14,064 nucleotides of DNA, taken from contig SMXJ01000157.1 in the NCBI GenBank assembly GCA_004356305.1, forward strand, positions 1 to 14,064, in the 5' to 3' direction. Below, piece by piece: positions 7,375 through 13,817 of this stretch. Origin of the DNA: Bacteroidota bacterium (GTDB lineage: Bacteria > Bacteroidota > Bacteroidia > Flavobacteriales > Flavobacteriaceae). The notes under the pieces are model-generated. The model was not told where the DNA came from, made no database searches, and saw nothing but the letters and a program-made list of their open reading frames with translations. Positions within the stretch are counted from its first letter, which is position 1. The number at the start of each line of letters is the position of its first letter. Both the position numbers and the translations under genes were made by a program.

Positions 7375-7443
7375 AAATATTAAACGTAAAATCTAAAAGG
7401 TCAAAGTCTCAATTCTACTTTTAGGTTTCAAATTTTTCAGTTC
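7375..7443. repeat. 7-base-periodic inverted repeat array in the paaI-paaJ gap
   Basis: On the plus strand AAA starts at 7375, 7382, 7389, 7396 and 7403, exactly 7 bases apart. TTC or TTT then starts at 7413, 7420, 7427, 7434 and 7441, also every 7 bases. The layout matches the array at 1789-1854: purine-rich word on the left, its reverse complement on the right. Base composition here is very AT-rich, so single words mean little; the evidence is the unbroken spacing. Confidence 0.65.
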
Positions 7444-7448
7444 TAAAT

Positions 7449-7856
7449 TTATTCCACCCAGTCTTTATTCGTTCTATAGACAACACCTTTAAAAAGTGCC
7501 ACCAATTCATCACCTCGTTTAACTTCTATAATGTTGAATCCAACTTTATTACTAACTTTTTCTATGACTGATTCCGCAATCAGGTAATCACCTTCCTTCA
7601 ATGGTTCCATATGATTGATGGACGTCTCAATGGAAACCGCGTACTTACCATGGGTATTGGCAGCAAAGCTAAAAGCTGTATCGGCCAGCGAATAGCTTAT
7701 CCCGCCATGTGCCTTATTCATGCCATTCAACATTTCCTTACGAACCGTCATCGCCACCTTACATCTGCCTAATTCGCACTCTAAAATTTCAATTCCCAAC
7801 CAGGTACTGAACGGATCTTCGGAAAGCATTTTATATGGTATTCGAGTTCCTTCCAT
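7449..7856 (-). CDS. paaI: PaaI, hotdog-fold acyl-CoA thioesterase
   Basis: Hotdog thioesterase of 135 residues (E. coli PaaI is about 140). In E. coli PaaI hydrolyses phenylacetyl-CoA and hydroxylated derivatives, which frees CoA when the pathway stalls. The signature helix NKAHGGISYSLADTAFSFAAN covers 47-67; H50-G-G precedes it, and D59 matches the catalytic aspartate of PaaI. The second strand set SIETSINHMEPLKEGD (75-90) is typical of the family. Start and stop are unambiguous: the ATG directly follows the paaH stop (TAAATG), implying translational coupling. The protein is cytosolic, with no signal peptide. Confidence 0.92.
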   Translation of the reverse strand: MEGTRIPYKMLSEDPFSTWLGIEILECELGRCKVAMTVRKEMLNGMNKAHGGISYSLADTAFSFAANTHGKYAVSIETSINHMEPLKEGDYLIAESVIEKVSNKVGFNIIEVKRGDELVALFKGVVYRTNKDWVE

Positions 7857-9011
7857 TTAAAAGAAAGTTTTTTGTTCTCTATTCATCTTCCGAAGTAACG
7901 GAGAACAACGATATCGGTCTTCATGATACTCATTATACAATTCATCCAGCTTCGAGACACACCAATCGATACCCTTTTCGTCCGCCCAAACCAATAGCCC
8001 TTTTGGATAATTCACCCCTTTGGTCATGGCGTTATCTATATCCTCTGCTGAAGCGATGTTCAAATACAAGGCGTCTGCCGCCTCGTTGATGAGCATGGCC
8101 AGGACTCTATCGAAAATCAACTTCGCTAGTTTTGAATCTTCTTTTGGTTTAGGTCTTTCTGCTTCCTCACTATAATCATAATATCCCTTCCCACTTTTCC
8201 TGCCCAAATATCCGGCTTCGGCGAAACGCTTTTGAGTCAATGCAGGCTTATATCTTGGATCATAATAAAAGGCTTTGAATACGGATTCGGTCACTGCATA
8301 GTTCACGTCATTTCCTATAAAATCCATCAACTCAAAGGGTCCCATTCTAAAGCCTCCAAGAGATTTTAACGCCCAATCGATCGTGGCGAAATCGGCGATG
8401 CCTTCTTCATAGATCCGCAAGGATTCACCATAAAATGGCCGTGCTACTCTATTTACAATAAAGCCCGGAGTGTCCTTGGCTACCGCGACAATTTTACCCC
8501 AGTCCTCAACGGTTTTTACAGAAGCGTTTAGGGTGGCTGAAGAAGTTTGTATGGCCGGAATCACCTCTACCAACTTCATCAATGGTGCCGGATTGAAAAA
8601 GTGAATCCCAACACATCGCTCCGGTTTTTTAAGAGCCGATGCTATAGAGGCGATCGACAAAGAAGATGTGTTCGAGGCTATAATACAATCACTGGCCACA
8701 TAGCTCTCTAACTCATTGAAAACATTTTGCTTTATCTCCAGGTTTTCGATAATAGCCTCAACTGTTAGATTTGAATCCTCCAGATCCTCCAATGAATCCA
8801 CATATTGAATATTCCCTTGAATTCTGGACTTCTCGGCCTCATCAATACGTTCTTTCTCTACCAACCGACTCATTATTTTCTCCAAAGAAGCTTTTGCAGT
8901 ATCTAATGCTTCGGCCTTGGTGTCGTATATTTTCACGGTGCAACCGGCTGTGGCAGCTACTTGCGCAATGCCGCTTCCCATGGTACCGGAGCCTATTATT
9001 CCTATATTCAT
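7857..9011 (-). CDS. paaH: PaaH, 3-hydroxyadipyl-CoA dehydrogenase
   Basis: NAD-dependent 3-hydroxyacyl-CoA dehydrogenase that oxidises 3-hydroxyadipyl-CoA to 3-oxoadipyl-CoA before PaaJ. The 384 residues contain a Rossmann loop GSGTMG (7-12), the SNTSSL loop (113-118), GIHFFNPAPLMKLVEV (135-150) with the H137/E149 dyad, and N187 in GFIVNRV. A second C-terminal helical module covers about 295-370 (AMTKGVNYPKG, 328-338). E. coli PaaH, about 475 residues, also has a duplicated C-terminal domain; this version is shorter but keeps the core and a second module. It is directly joined to paaI. Its upstream gap (9012-9238) is the longest in the operon and holds repeats plus a mini-ORF. Confidence 0.93.
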   Translation of the reverse strand: MNIGIIGSGTMGSGIAQVAATAGCTVKIYDTKAEALDTAKASLEKIMSRLVEKERIDEAEKSRIQGNIQYVDSLEDLEDSNLTVEAIIENLEIKQNVFNELESYVASDCIIASNTSSLSIASIASALKKPERCVGIHFFNPAPLMKLVEVIPAIQTSSATLNASVKTVEDWGKIVAVAKDTPGFIVNRVARPFYGESLRIYEEGIADFATIDWALKSLGGFRMGPFELMDFIGNDVNYAVTESVFKAFYYDPRYKPALTQKRFAEAGYLGRKSGKGYYDYSEEAERPKPKEDSKLAKLIFDRVLAMLINEAADALYLNIASAEDIDNAMTKGVNYPKGLLVWADEKGIDWCVSKLDELYNEYHEDRYRCSPLLRKMNREQKTFF

Positions 9012-9013
9012 TT

Positions 9014-9055
9014 GATTAACGATTGGAGATTAACGATTGTTGATTTTTGAAGTTG
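9014..9055. repeat. 7-base-periodic GAT array, paaH-proximal half
   Basis: On the plus strand GAT starts at 9014, 9021, 9028, 9035 and 9042, and GAA follows at 9049, all 7 bases apart. Four of the five GAT words are followed by T plus three variable bases and the fifth by a T-run. The unit GATTAAC occurs twice. This half mirrors the array at 9210-9233, with the mini-ORF between them. Confidence 0.75.
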
Positions 9056-9064
9056 TTTCTCATA

Positions 9065-9193
9065 CTATTTCAATTTAGCTGTCGCCTTTTTATTGCTCGC
9101 TACAAAAATTGAAATTAACTCATCATTTTCTGATATCAATTTGTCCACTTTTTGATTATCTAAATCTAAAGAAGCTCCTTTTTGTGTTTTCAT
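9065..9193 (-). CDS. 42-residue hypothetical ORF, possible relic of a four-helix-bundle (S23-like) protein
   Basis: ATG at 9193 to TAG at 9065-9067, 42 codons, same strand as the operon, with no obvious Shine-Dalgarno. The second half, around residues 21-34 (ENDELISIFVAS), resembles the C-terminal helix of the small four-helix-bundle proteins often found in Bacteroidota (23S rRNA intervening-sequence type), as I recall them. The upstream 45 bases contain only repeat units, so the rest of such a gene is absent here. It is bracketed by inverted 7-base-periodic arrays, which makes it look like cargo or debris of a small element rather than a pathway gene. It could equally be a chance ORF. Helical, charged, no signal peptide or membrane segment. 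Confidence 0.4.
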   Translation of the reverse strand: MKTQKGASLDLDNQKVDKLISENDELISIFVASNKKATAKLK

Positions 9194-9209
9194 ATTTATT
9201 AGTTTTCAA

Positions 9210-9233
9210 ATCAGAAATCATTAATCATCGATC
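9210..9233. repeat. 7-base-periodic ATC array, paaG-proximal half
   Basis: On the plus strand ATC starts at 9210, 9217, 9224 and 9231, exactly 7 bases apart; on the coding strand this reads as GAT every 7 bases. It is in opposite orientation to the GAT array at 9014-9055, so the two form a spaced inverted repeat around the mini-ORF. Confidence 0.7.
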
Positions 9234-9238
9234 ATTTT

Positions 9239-10024
9239 TCATTTCCCTTTAAAATTTGGTTTTCTTTTTTCTACAAATGCGGCAACCCCTTCTTTATAAT
9301 CGTCACTTTGTGCTGCTTCTATTTGATATTTCGCTTCTAATTCGAGTTGGGATCTAAGATCATTCGACATGGATTCATTCAACAGTCGCTTAGTCATCCC
9401 AAGGGCCTTGGTGGGCATCTGTGCTAAGCATTCTGCCAAGACCTGAACCTCCGCCTCAAATTCTTCCGAAGAAAAAACCTTATATACCATTCCCAATTTC
9501 TCGGCTTCTTTTGCCGAAATTTTATCGCCTAATAACATCAAGGCCGAAGCTTTCTGAAATCCGATTATCCTGGGAAGTATGAACGTTCCACCATTGTCGG
9601 GAATCAATCCTATTTTGCTAAACGCCTGAATGAAACTAGCTCTTTCCGACGCCACAACCACATCGCACATCAGGGCAATATTGGCACCTGCACCGGCAGC
9701 GACTCCATTCACAGCTGCTATGATAGGTTTTTCAATACTTCTTATTCTACTTATAATTGGATTGTAATGCTCCTCGAGTATTTTTTTAAAACCCGGGTTG
9801 AGTTCCGGGGTGGTCACTTCCTTAAGATCCTGTCCCGCACAAAATGCTTTCCCACTTCCCTTTATTACAATTACCCTTACTTCATCGTTGGTTTCACAAG
9901 CGTCCAACCGAGCTTGAAGTGATAATGCCATTTCACGATTAAAGCTATTGAAAACTTCAGGACGGTTAAGGGTTATCCACGCCGTATTATTTTTAATTCT
10001 AAGTTCAATTGATTTACTGCTCAT
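9239..10024 (-). CDS. paaG: PaaG, ring 1,2-epoxyphenylacetyl-CoA isomerase
   Basis: Crotonase-fold isomerase that converts the ring epoxide made by PaaABCE into oxepin-CoA, and also shifts the double bond in a later intermediate. The 261 residues align closely with E. coli PaaG throughout: LNRPEVFNSFN (19-29), FCAGQDL (61-67), YNPIISRI (87-94), AVNGVAAGAGANIAL (104-118), FSKIGLIPDNGGT (135-147), and the tail VAAFVEKRKPNFKGK. D143 in IPDNGG is the catalytic aspartate of the PaaG type, and the acid of ordinary hydratases in the GAGAN loop is absent, as expected for an isomerase. It begins 24 bases after paaD. Its place right after the epoxidase genes fits the reaction order. Confidence 0.94.
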   Translation of the reverse strand: MSSKSIELRIKNNTAWITLNRPEVFNSFNREMALSLQARLDACETNDEVRVIVIKGSGKAFCAGQDLKEVTTPELNPGFKKILEEHYNPIISRIRSIEKPIIAAVNGVAAGAGANIALMCDVVVASERASFIQAFSKIGLIPDNGGTFILPRIIGFQKASALMLLGDKISAKEAEKLGMVYKVFSSEEFEAEVQVLAECLAQMPTKALGMTKRLLNESMSNDLRSQLELEAKYQIEAAQSDDYKEGVAAFVEKRKPNFKGK

Positions 10025-10048
10025 ACCTGTATTACTATTATCTTATTA

Positions 10049-10552
10049 CTACTTCAAACATTTGAAGTAGTCAAACGGTTCCTGGCAATCATCACATTTA
10101 AACAATGCTTTGCAAGCCGTAGAACCAAACTGACTCACCACATGGGTATTCGTACTACCGCAATTGGTGCACTTCACTAATTTTTTATTTCCGAGAAGAG
10201 CCTCTTTATCGGCGATGGCATCCAACGGAGCCGCAATTCCGTAGGCTTCTAATTTAATCGTTCCCGCTTCACTCATCCAATCCGTGGTCCATGCCGGAGC
10301 TAACACTAACTCGACAATCGCTGTTTTACCTTTTTCTGAAAAAGCCTTTTTCAGATCATCGCCGATGACATCCATGGCCGGACAGCCGGAATAAGTAGGT
10401 GTTAGTTTAATTTTTACAACACCACCTTCCTGAATCGCTTCCCGAATCACTCCCATATCCAGCACAGACAATACCGGAATCTCGGGATCTGAAACAGATT
10501 CCAGAATTGGCACAAGTGAAATATCGATATTTGGTTGTAATTCGACGGTCAT
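10049..10552 (-). CDS. paaD: PaaD, Fe-S/metal-site assembly protein for the epoxidase (DUF59 plus zinc ribbon)
   Basis: 167 residues. Residues 10-100 form a MIP18/DUF59 domain with SDPEIPVLSVLDMGV (21-35) and the conserved cysteine C57 in YSGCPAM. The C-terminal part carries a cysteine set C128, C131, C147, C153, C156 and C165, typical of PaaD, where it is thought to bind Zn or an Fe-S cluster. Genetic work in E. coli suggests PaaD is needed for epoxidase activity, probably in Fe-S cluster maturation; that is family knowledge. ATG 10552 is the start: it shares one base with the paaC stop (TAATG). A GTG two codons earlier (10558) is possible but less likely. Confidence 0.93.
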   Translation of the reverse strand: MTVELQPNIDISLVPILESVSDPEIPVLSVLDMGVIREAIQEGGVVKIKLTPTYSGCPAMDVIGDDLKKAFSEKGKTAIVELVLAPAWTTDWMSEAGTIKLEAYGIAAPLDAIADKEALLGNKKLVKCTNCGSTNTHVVSQFGSTACKALFKCDDCQEPFDYFKCLK

Positions 10553-11307
10553 TACCACTTCATATTAGGATAGGTGCGTTGCATATATTGTAGATCTGCT
10601 AAAATGTAACCCATGTGCTCGGTATGGATTCCTTTCTTGCCACCACTCGTAAAATACTTATTTTCCGGTACCGTAATCGTTGCTTCATTTAAAATTTCTG
10701 AAACTTCCTGATAATAAGCTTCCTTGAAGTTTGACACATCGACACCAATCCCTTCGTATATCATCGCCTTATCCGCTTTCGTTAATTGAAAAAGTTCGTC
10801 TGTATAGCGCCACAAATCATCGATAGCTTCCTGCATTTTTTGACGGCTTTCAGCTGTCCCATCCCCCAGTCGCTTCATCCAATCACCGGAAAAACGTTTA
10901 TGATAAGTCACTTCTTTAATTCCCTTATCAGCGATGGCCGCAAGAGTTATATCGCTACTATTTTGAAGGCCTTCCAACAGCAATAAATGATACACGTCGA
11001 ACAAAAACTGACGCCCCATCACATATCCAAAATGGGTATTGGGTTGTTCTACAAGTAATACATTAAAGTAATTTCTCTCGGTACGCATATAAGCCACATC
11101 ATCTTCGGCTTTACCATCTCCCACCAAAAGGGCTGCATATTGAAAGTAATTTCGGGTTTGCCCGAATAGATCCAGGGCAATATTGGTTAAGGCGATATCA
11201 GTTTCCAGAGCCGGGCCGTGACCACAGAGCTCACCTAAGCGTTGACCTAATATTAACGTATTATCGGCAATCCCCAGAATATAGTTATACAGATTATTAT
11301 TATTCAT
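10552..11307 (-). CDS. paaC: PaaC, structural subunit of phenylacetyl-CoA epoxidase
   Basis: Ferritin-like helical subunit, 251 residues (E. coli PaaC 248). It pairs with PaaA to form the epoxidase core and has lost most diiron ligands in the family. Conserved stretches visible are ILGQRLGELCGHGP, ALDLFGQTR, TERNYFNVLLVEQPN and KEVTYHKRFSGDWMKRLGDGT. Coding ends with PNMKW and a TAA that overlaps the paaD ATG, so paaC and paaD are translationally coupled. It begins 35 bases after paaB. Confidence 0.95.
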   Translation of the reverse strand: MNNNNLYNYILGIADNTLILGQRLGELCGHGPALETDIALTNIALDLFGQTRNYFQYAALLVGDGKAEDDVAYMRTERNYFNVLLVEQPNTHFGYVMGRQFLFDVYHLLLLEGLQNSSDITLAAIADKGIKEVTYHKRFSGDWMKRLGDGTAESRQKMQEAIDDLWRYTDELFQLTKADKAMIYEGIGVDVSNFKEAYYQEVSEILNEATITVPENKYFTSGGKKGIHTEHMGYILADLQYMQRTYPNMKW

Positions 11308-11342
11308 AATTTAAAATCATAAACTTCTTGGCCAACGAGAAT

Positions 11343-11627
11343 TTACATATGTTTTAACTCGTCGGGCAGTTTATAGAAAGTGGGGTGCCTGTACACTTTG
11401 CTTTTTGCTGGCTCGAACAACTCACCATTTTCAGAGGGATTGGAGGCTGTGATATATTTACTCTCAACCACCCAAATACTCACACCCTCATTCCGACGGG
11501 TATAAACATCGCGTGCATTCTCTAAAGCCATAACTGCATCTGTCGCATGAAGGCTTCCAAAATGACGATGCTCCAATCCGTTCTTAGATCGAACGAATAC
11601 TTCCCATAAAGGCCAATCTTTTTTCAT
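11343..11627 (-). CDS. paaB: PaaB, small subunit of phenylacetyl-CoA epoxidase
   Basis: Small subunit that bridges PaaAC units in the multicomponent epoxidase. From ATG 11627 it has 94 residues (E. coli PaaB 95) and begins MKKDWPLWEVFVR, which aligns with the family N-terminus. An in-frame TTG at 11642 would add five unconserved residues and lies in a hairpin, so it is not used here. LEHRHFGSLHATDA, ALENARDVYTRRNEG and KSKVYRHPTFYKLPDE are near-identical to known PaaB. A GCAGGTAAAG stretch just upstream offers a modest ribosome binding site, part of which lies in the hairpin at 11634-11651. Confidence 0.95.
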   Translation of the reverse strand: MKKDWPLWEVFVRSKNGLEHRHFGSLHATDAVMALENARDVYTRRNEGVSIWVVESKYITASNPSENGELFEPAKSKVYRHPTFYKLPDELKHM

Positions 11628-11633
11628 AATCTT

Positions 11634-11651
11634 TACCTGCAAAGGCGGGTA
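11634..11651. repeat. Stem-loop covering the paaB ribosome-binding region
   Basis: On the minus strand TACCCGC and GCAGGTA flank a CTTT loop, seven pairs with one G-U. The 3' arm contains the AGG that would bind the ribosome for paaB, about 10 bases before its ATG. The stem could lower paaB translation, or it may be a remnant of an interspersed palindrome. Confidence 0.5.
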
Positions 11652-11694
11652 TCTTTAAGTTAATACTAATTATAACAGGACATCCACCACAACA

Positions 11695-11710
11695 TCCCCT
11701 TCAAAGGGGA
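11695..11710. repeat. GC-rich palindrome in the paaA-paaB gap
   Basis: TCCCCTT-TG-AAGGGGA (minus strand) is a perfect palindrome with 7-base arms, 8 bases after the paaA stop. It stands out as a G/C block in AT-rich spacer. There is no T-run after it, so it is not a normal terminator. I recall CCCCTTTGAAGGGG as a frequent intergenic motif in Bacteroidota, but cannot check this here. Confidence 0.55.
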
Positions 11711-11717
11711 GGAAAGG

Positions 11718-12674
11718 TTATCCCACATCCTTTAATTTTTTATCGTGCTGCTTTTCAGCGTATGCCATGGCTGCATCCCGAACCCAATTTCCTTCTTCCC
11801 AAGCACTTACTCGCGCATCCATTCGTTCTTTATTACAAGGGCCATGGCCTTTTACCACCTGCCAAAACTCATCCCAATCTATTTCCCCAAAGTCGTATTG
11901 CTTTTTCTCTTCATTCCATTTTAAATCCGGATCCGGAATAGTGATCCCTAAAATTTCTGCCTGTGGAACCGTTTGATCAATGAATTGCTGGCGAAGTTCA
12001 TCATTGGTTTTTCGTTTCAGCTTCCATTTCATCGACTGCTCTGTATTCGGAGACTCTGCATCTATGGGTCCGAACATCATCAAACTAGGCCACCACCACC
12101 TGTTAAGAGCATCCTGTGCCATCGCCTTTTGTTCTTGTGTTCCTCGACATAGTGTCAACAAGATCTCATAGCCCTGTCTTTGATGAAAACTTTCTTCTTT
12201 ACAAATACGCACCATGGCTCTGGCATAAGGGCCAAATGACGTACTGCACAGGGCCACCTGATTAATAATAGCCGCACCATCGACCAACCATCCTATCGTG
12301 CCCATATCCGCCCAGGTAACCGCAGGATAATTAAAGATGGAAGAATATTTTGCCTTGCCGGAATGCAATTGTTCATACATCTCCTCACGGGAAATACCAA
12401 GGGTCTCGGCTGCCGAATACAGGTACAATCCATGTCCTGCTTCATCCTGAACCTTTGCCAGCAATGCCACCTTACGACGTAATGAAGGTGCTCGTGTTAT
12501 CCAGTTTCCCTCCGGTAACATCCCGACGACTTCGGAGTGCGCGTGCTGGGAGATCTGACGAATATTCGATTTTCTATATTTCTCCGGCATCCAATCTTTC
12601 GGTTCTATTTTTTCGTCGCGAGCAATACGAGCTTCAAAGATCTCTTCCAAATTTTTTATTTCATTTTCTGTCAT
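11718..12674 (-). CDS. paaA: PaaA, catalytic diiron subunit of phenylacetyl-CoA epoxidase
   Basis: Oxygenase subunit that adds one oxygen atom across C1-C2 of phenylacetyl-CoA, using electrons from PaaE. 318 residues (E. coli PaaA 309). Diiron ligands visible: E48 in HSEVVGMLPE, E78 and H81 in VQDEAGHGLYLY, and E161 and H164 in CKEESFHQRQGYE. WWWPSLMMFGP (193-203), IDWDEFWQVVKGHGPCN (265-281) and the tail are typical of the family. The ATG lies 12 bases after the paaE stop. The 90-base gap to paaB contains two hairpin elements. Confidence 0.96.
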   Translation of the reverse strand: MTENEIKNLEEIFEARIARDEKIEPKDWMPEKYRKSNIRQISQHAHSEVVGMLPEGNWITRAPSLRRKVALLAKVQDEAGHGLYLYSAAETLGISREEMYEQLHSGKAKYSSIFNYPAVTWADMGTIGWLVDGAAIINQVALCSTSFGPYARAMVRICKEESFHQRQGYEILLTLCRGTQEQKAMAQDALNRWWWPSLMMFGPIDAESPNTEQSMKWKLKRKTNDELRQQFIDQTVPQAEILGITIPDPDLKWNEEKKQYDFGEIDWDEFWQVVKGHGPCNKERMDARVSAWEEGNWVRDAAMAYAEKQHDKKLKDVG

Positions 12675-12686
12675 CCTATTGCTATT

Positions 12687-13760
12687 TTAAACGTCGTAGT
12701 TTAATTTCACTTTTTCCGATGTCGGAACAGATTGGCAGCTCAACACAAAGTTTTGGGCCACCTCACGTGGTTCTAAGGCATAATTTTTTTTCATCTCCAC
12801 AGTACCATCTAAAATCTGACATTTGCAAGTACTGCATACACCTCCTTTACAGGCAAAAGGCAGATCGGCACCAGCTCCCAACGCAGCGTCGAGAATATTA
12901 TCGTAATCGCTGGTCATAGTAAAATGGAACTCCTTTCCGCCATCGACGATTGTTATTTCAACTCCTTCAACATTCTGTTGAGCGAGACGCTCGGCGCGTA
13001 ATTTATCTTCTTCTGAAAGTCCGCTTACAAATAATTCAAAATGAATTAGTTCCTTAGGCAATCCTGCATTTACTAAATACTCACTTACGTAATTGACCAT
13101 GTCTTCCGGGCCACACAAAAAAACTTCATTTGTATCGGGAATGTCGATAAAAGTTTCTGTTAAAACCTTCATCTTTTCATCATCAAAACGCCCATTGAAC
13201 AAGTCAATATCCCTTTTTTCTTTAGTCAAGAAATAATAGATCTCGAACCTTCCGAAATAAGTATTGCGAAGTTGCTCCAATTCTTCTTTAAAGATAATAG
13301 ATTTTGCTGTCCGATTCACATAGAAGAGCTTACAAGTGGAGTTTGGTTCCAATGCAAGGTGCGTCTTTATCATAGACATTACTGGAGTCACACCACTTCC
13401 TGCAGCAAAAAATAGATAATTCTTTGTATTAACTCGATCTATTGAGACTCCAAATGTACCACTAGGTGGCATAATTTCCAGGGTATCCCCGGTATGTAAA
13501 CTATTGTTTATGTAAGTAGAAAATTTTCCTTCAGGTAATAGCTTAACAGCGACTTTCCATTCACTTTCTATCGGGCTGGAACAAAGACTGTAAGACCGAC
13601 GCACATCTTCCCCGTCAATATCGGCTTTTAGGGTTAAATGTTGTCCTTGCCGGAACTGGAATTCTTCCAAAAGAGGTCCAGGTATATCGAAAGTAACGAC
13701 CGAGCAGTCGTTTGTCTCTTTATAGATGTCTTTTACTTTTATTTTGTGAAATGTAGCCAC
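12687..13760 (-). CDS. paaE: PaaE, ferredoxin-NADP reductase-type electron donor of the epoxidase
   Basis: Iron-sulfur flavoprotein that passes electrons from NADPH to PaaA. From GTG 13760 it has 357 residues. An FAD domain comes first: FRQGQHLTL, then RRSYSLCSSP. A nicotinamide domain follows (FFAAGSGVTPVMSMIK; CGPEDMV). A plant-type [2Fe-2S] ferredoxin domain is C-terminal, with cysteines in PFACKGGVCSTCKC plus the distal one in LSCQS. GTG 13760 is chosen because ATFHKIKV matches the family N-terminus. The TTG at 13772 adds four odd residues and lies within a few bases of the predicted transcription start. paaE is first in this operon, unlike E. coli where it follows paaABCD. Confidence 0.95.
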   Translation of the reverse strand: MATFHKIKVKDIYKETNDCSVVTFDIPGPLLEEFQFRQGQHLTLKADIDGEDVRRSYSLCSSPIESEWKVAVKLLPEGKFSTYINNSLHTGDTLEIMPPSGTFGVSIDRVNTKNYLFFAAGSGVTPVMSMIKTHLALEPNSTCKLFYVNRTAKSIIFKEELEQLRNTYFGRFEIYYFLTKEKRDIDLFNGRFDDEKMKVLTETFIDIPDTNEVFLCGPEDMVNYVSEYLVNAGLPKELIHFELFVSGLSEEDKLRAERLAQQNVEGVEITIVDGGKEFHFTMTSDYDNILDAALGAGADLPFACKGGVCSTCKCQILDGTVEMKKNYALEPREVAQNFVLSCQSVPTSEKVKLNYDV

Positions 13761-13779
13761 AATAATTCTCAAATTAGTA

Positions 13780-13811
13780 CAAAACTAACGATTGTTAGTT
13801 AGATTTGCAAA
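13780..13811 (-). promoter_or_regulatory. Probable operon promoter (Bacteroidota type)
   Basis: On the minus strand TTTG at 13811-13808 is followed after 20 bases by TAGTTTTG at 13787-13780, matching the TTTG / TAnnTTTG pattern of Bacteroidota primary sigma promoters. Transcription would start near 13774, about 15 bases before the GTG of paaE. A second TAnnTTTG (TAATTTTG, 13815-13808) lacks a good upstream TTTG. Confidence 0.65.
13783..13800. promoter_or_regulatory. TetR-type operator, resembling the PaaR site
   Basis: AACTAAC-GATT-GTTAGTT is a perfect inverted repeat with 7-base arms. The core CTAACGATTGTTAG fits the Thermus thermophilus PaaR consensus CNAACGNNCGTTNG (as I recall it) at all but one fixed position. 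It lies between the -33 and -7 elements and overlaps the -7, so a bound repressor would block polymerase. The gene just upstream is a TetR-family regulator. Phenylacetyl-CoA is the likely inducer, by analogy. Confidence 0.75.
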
Positions 13812-13817
13812 ATTAGT

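Noticed and set aside
7372..7401. Possible internal promoter before paaJ (TATTTTTG at 7379-7372 with a TTTG about 22 bases upstream)
   Set aside because: The -7 box would overlap the start region of paaJ and leave almost no leader, and the surrounding sequence is a low-complexity periodic array where such words arise easily.
9028..9043. A second copy of the operator core (TAACGATTGTT) between paaG and paaH, a possible second PaaR site
   Set aside because: The match arises inside the GATTnnn 7-base-periodic array, its arms are poorer than those of the main palindrome, and no good promoter lies beside it. The repeat explains it better.
10015..10024. Shared ATACAGGTAT just upstream of the paaG and paaF starts
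   Set aside because: Two copies of a 10-base AT-rich word containing AGG are readily explained as weak ribosome-binding context; no symmetry or further copies were seen.
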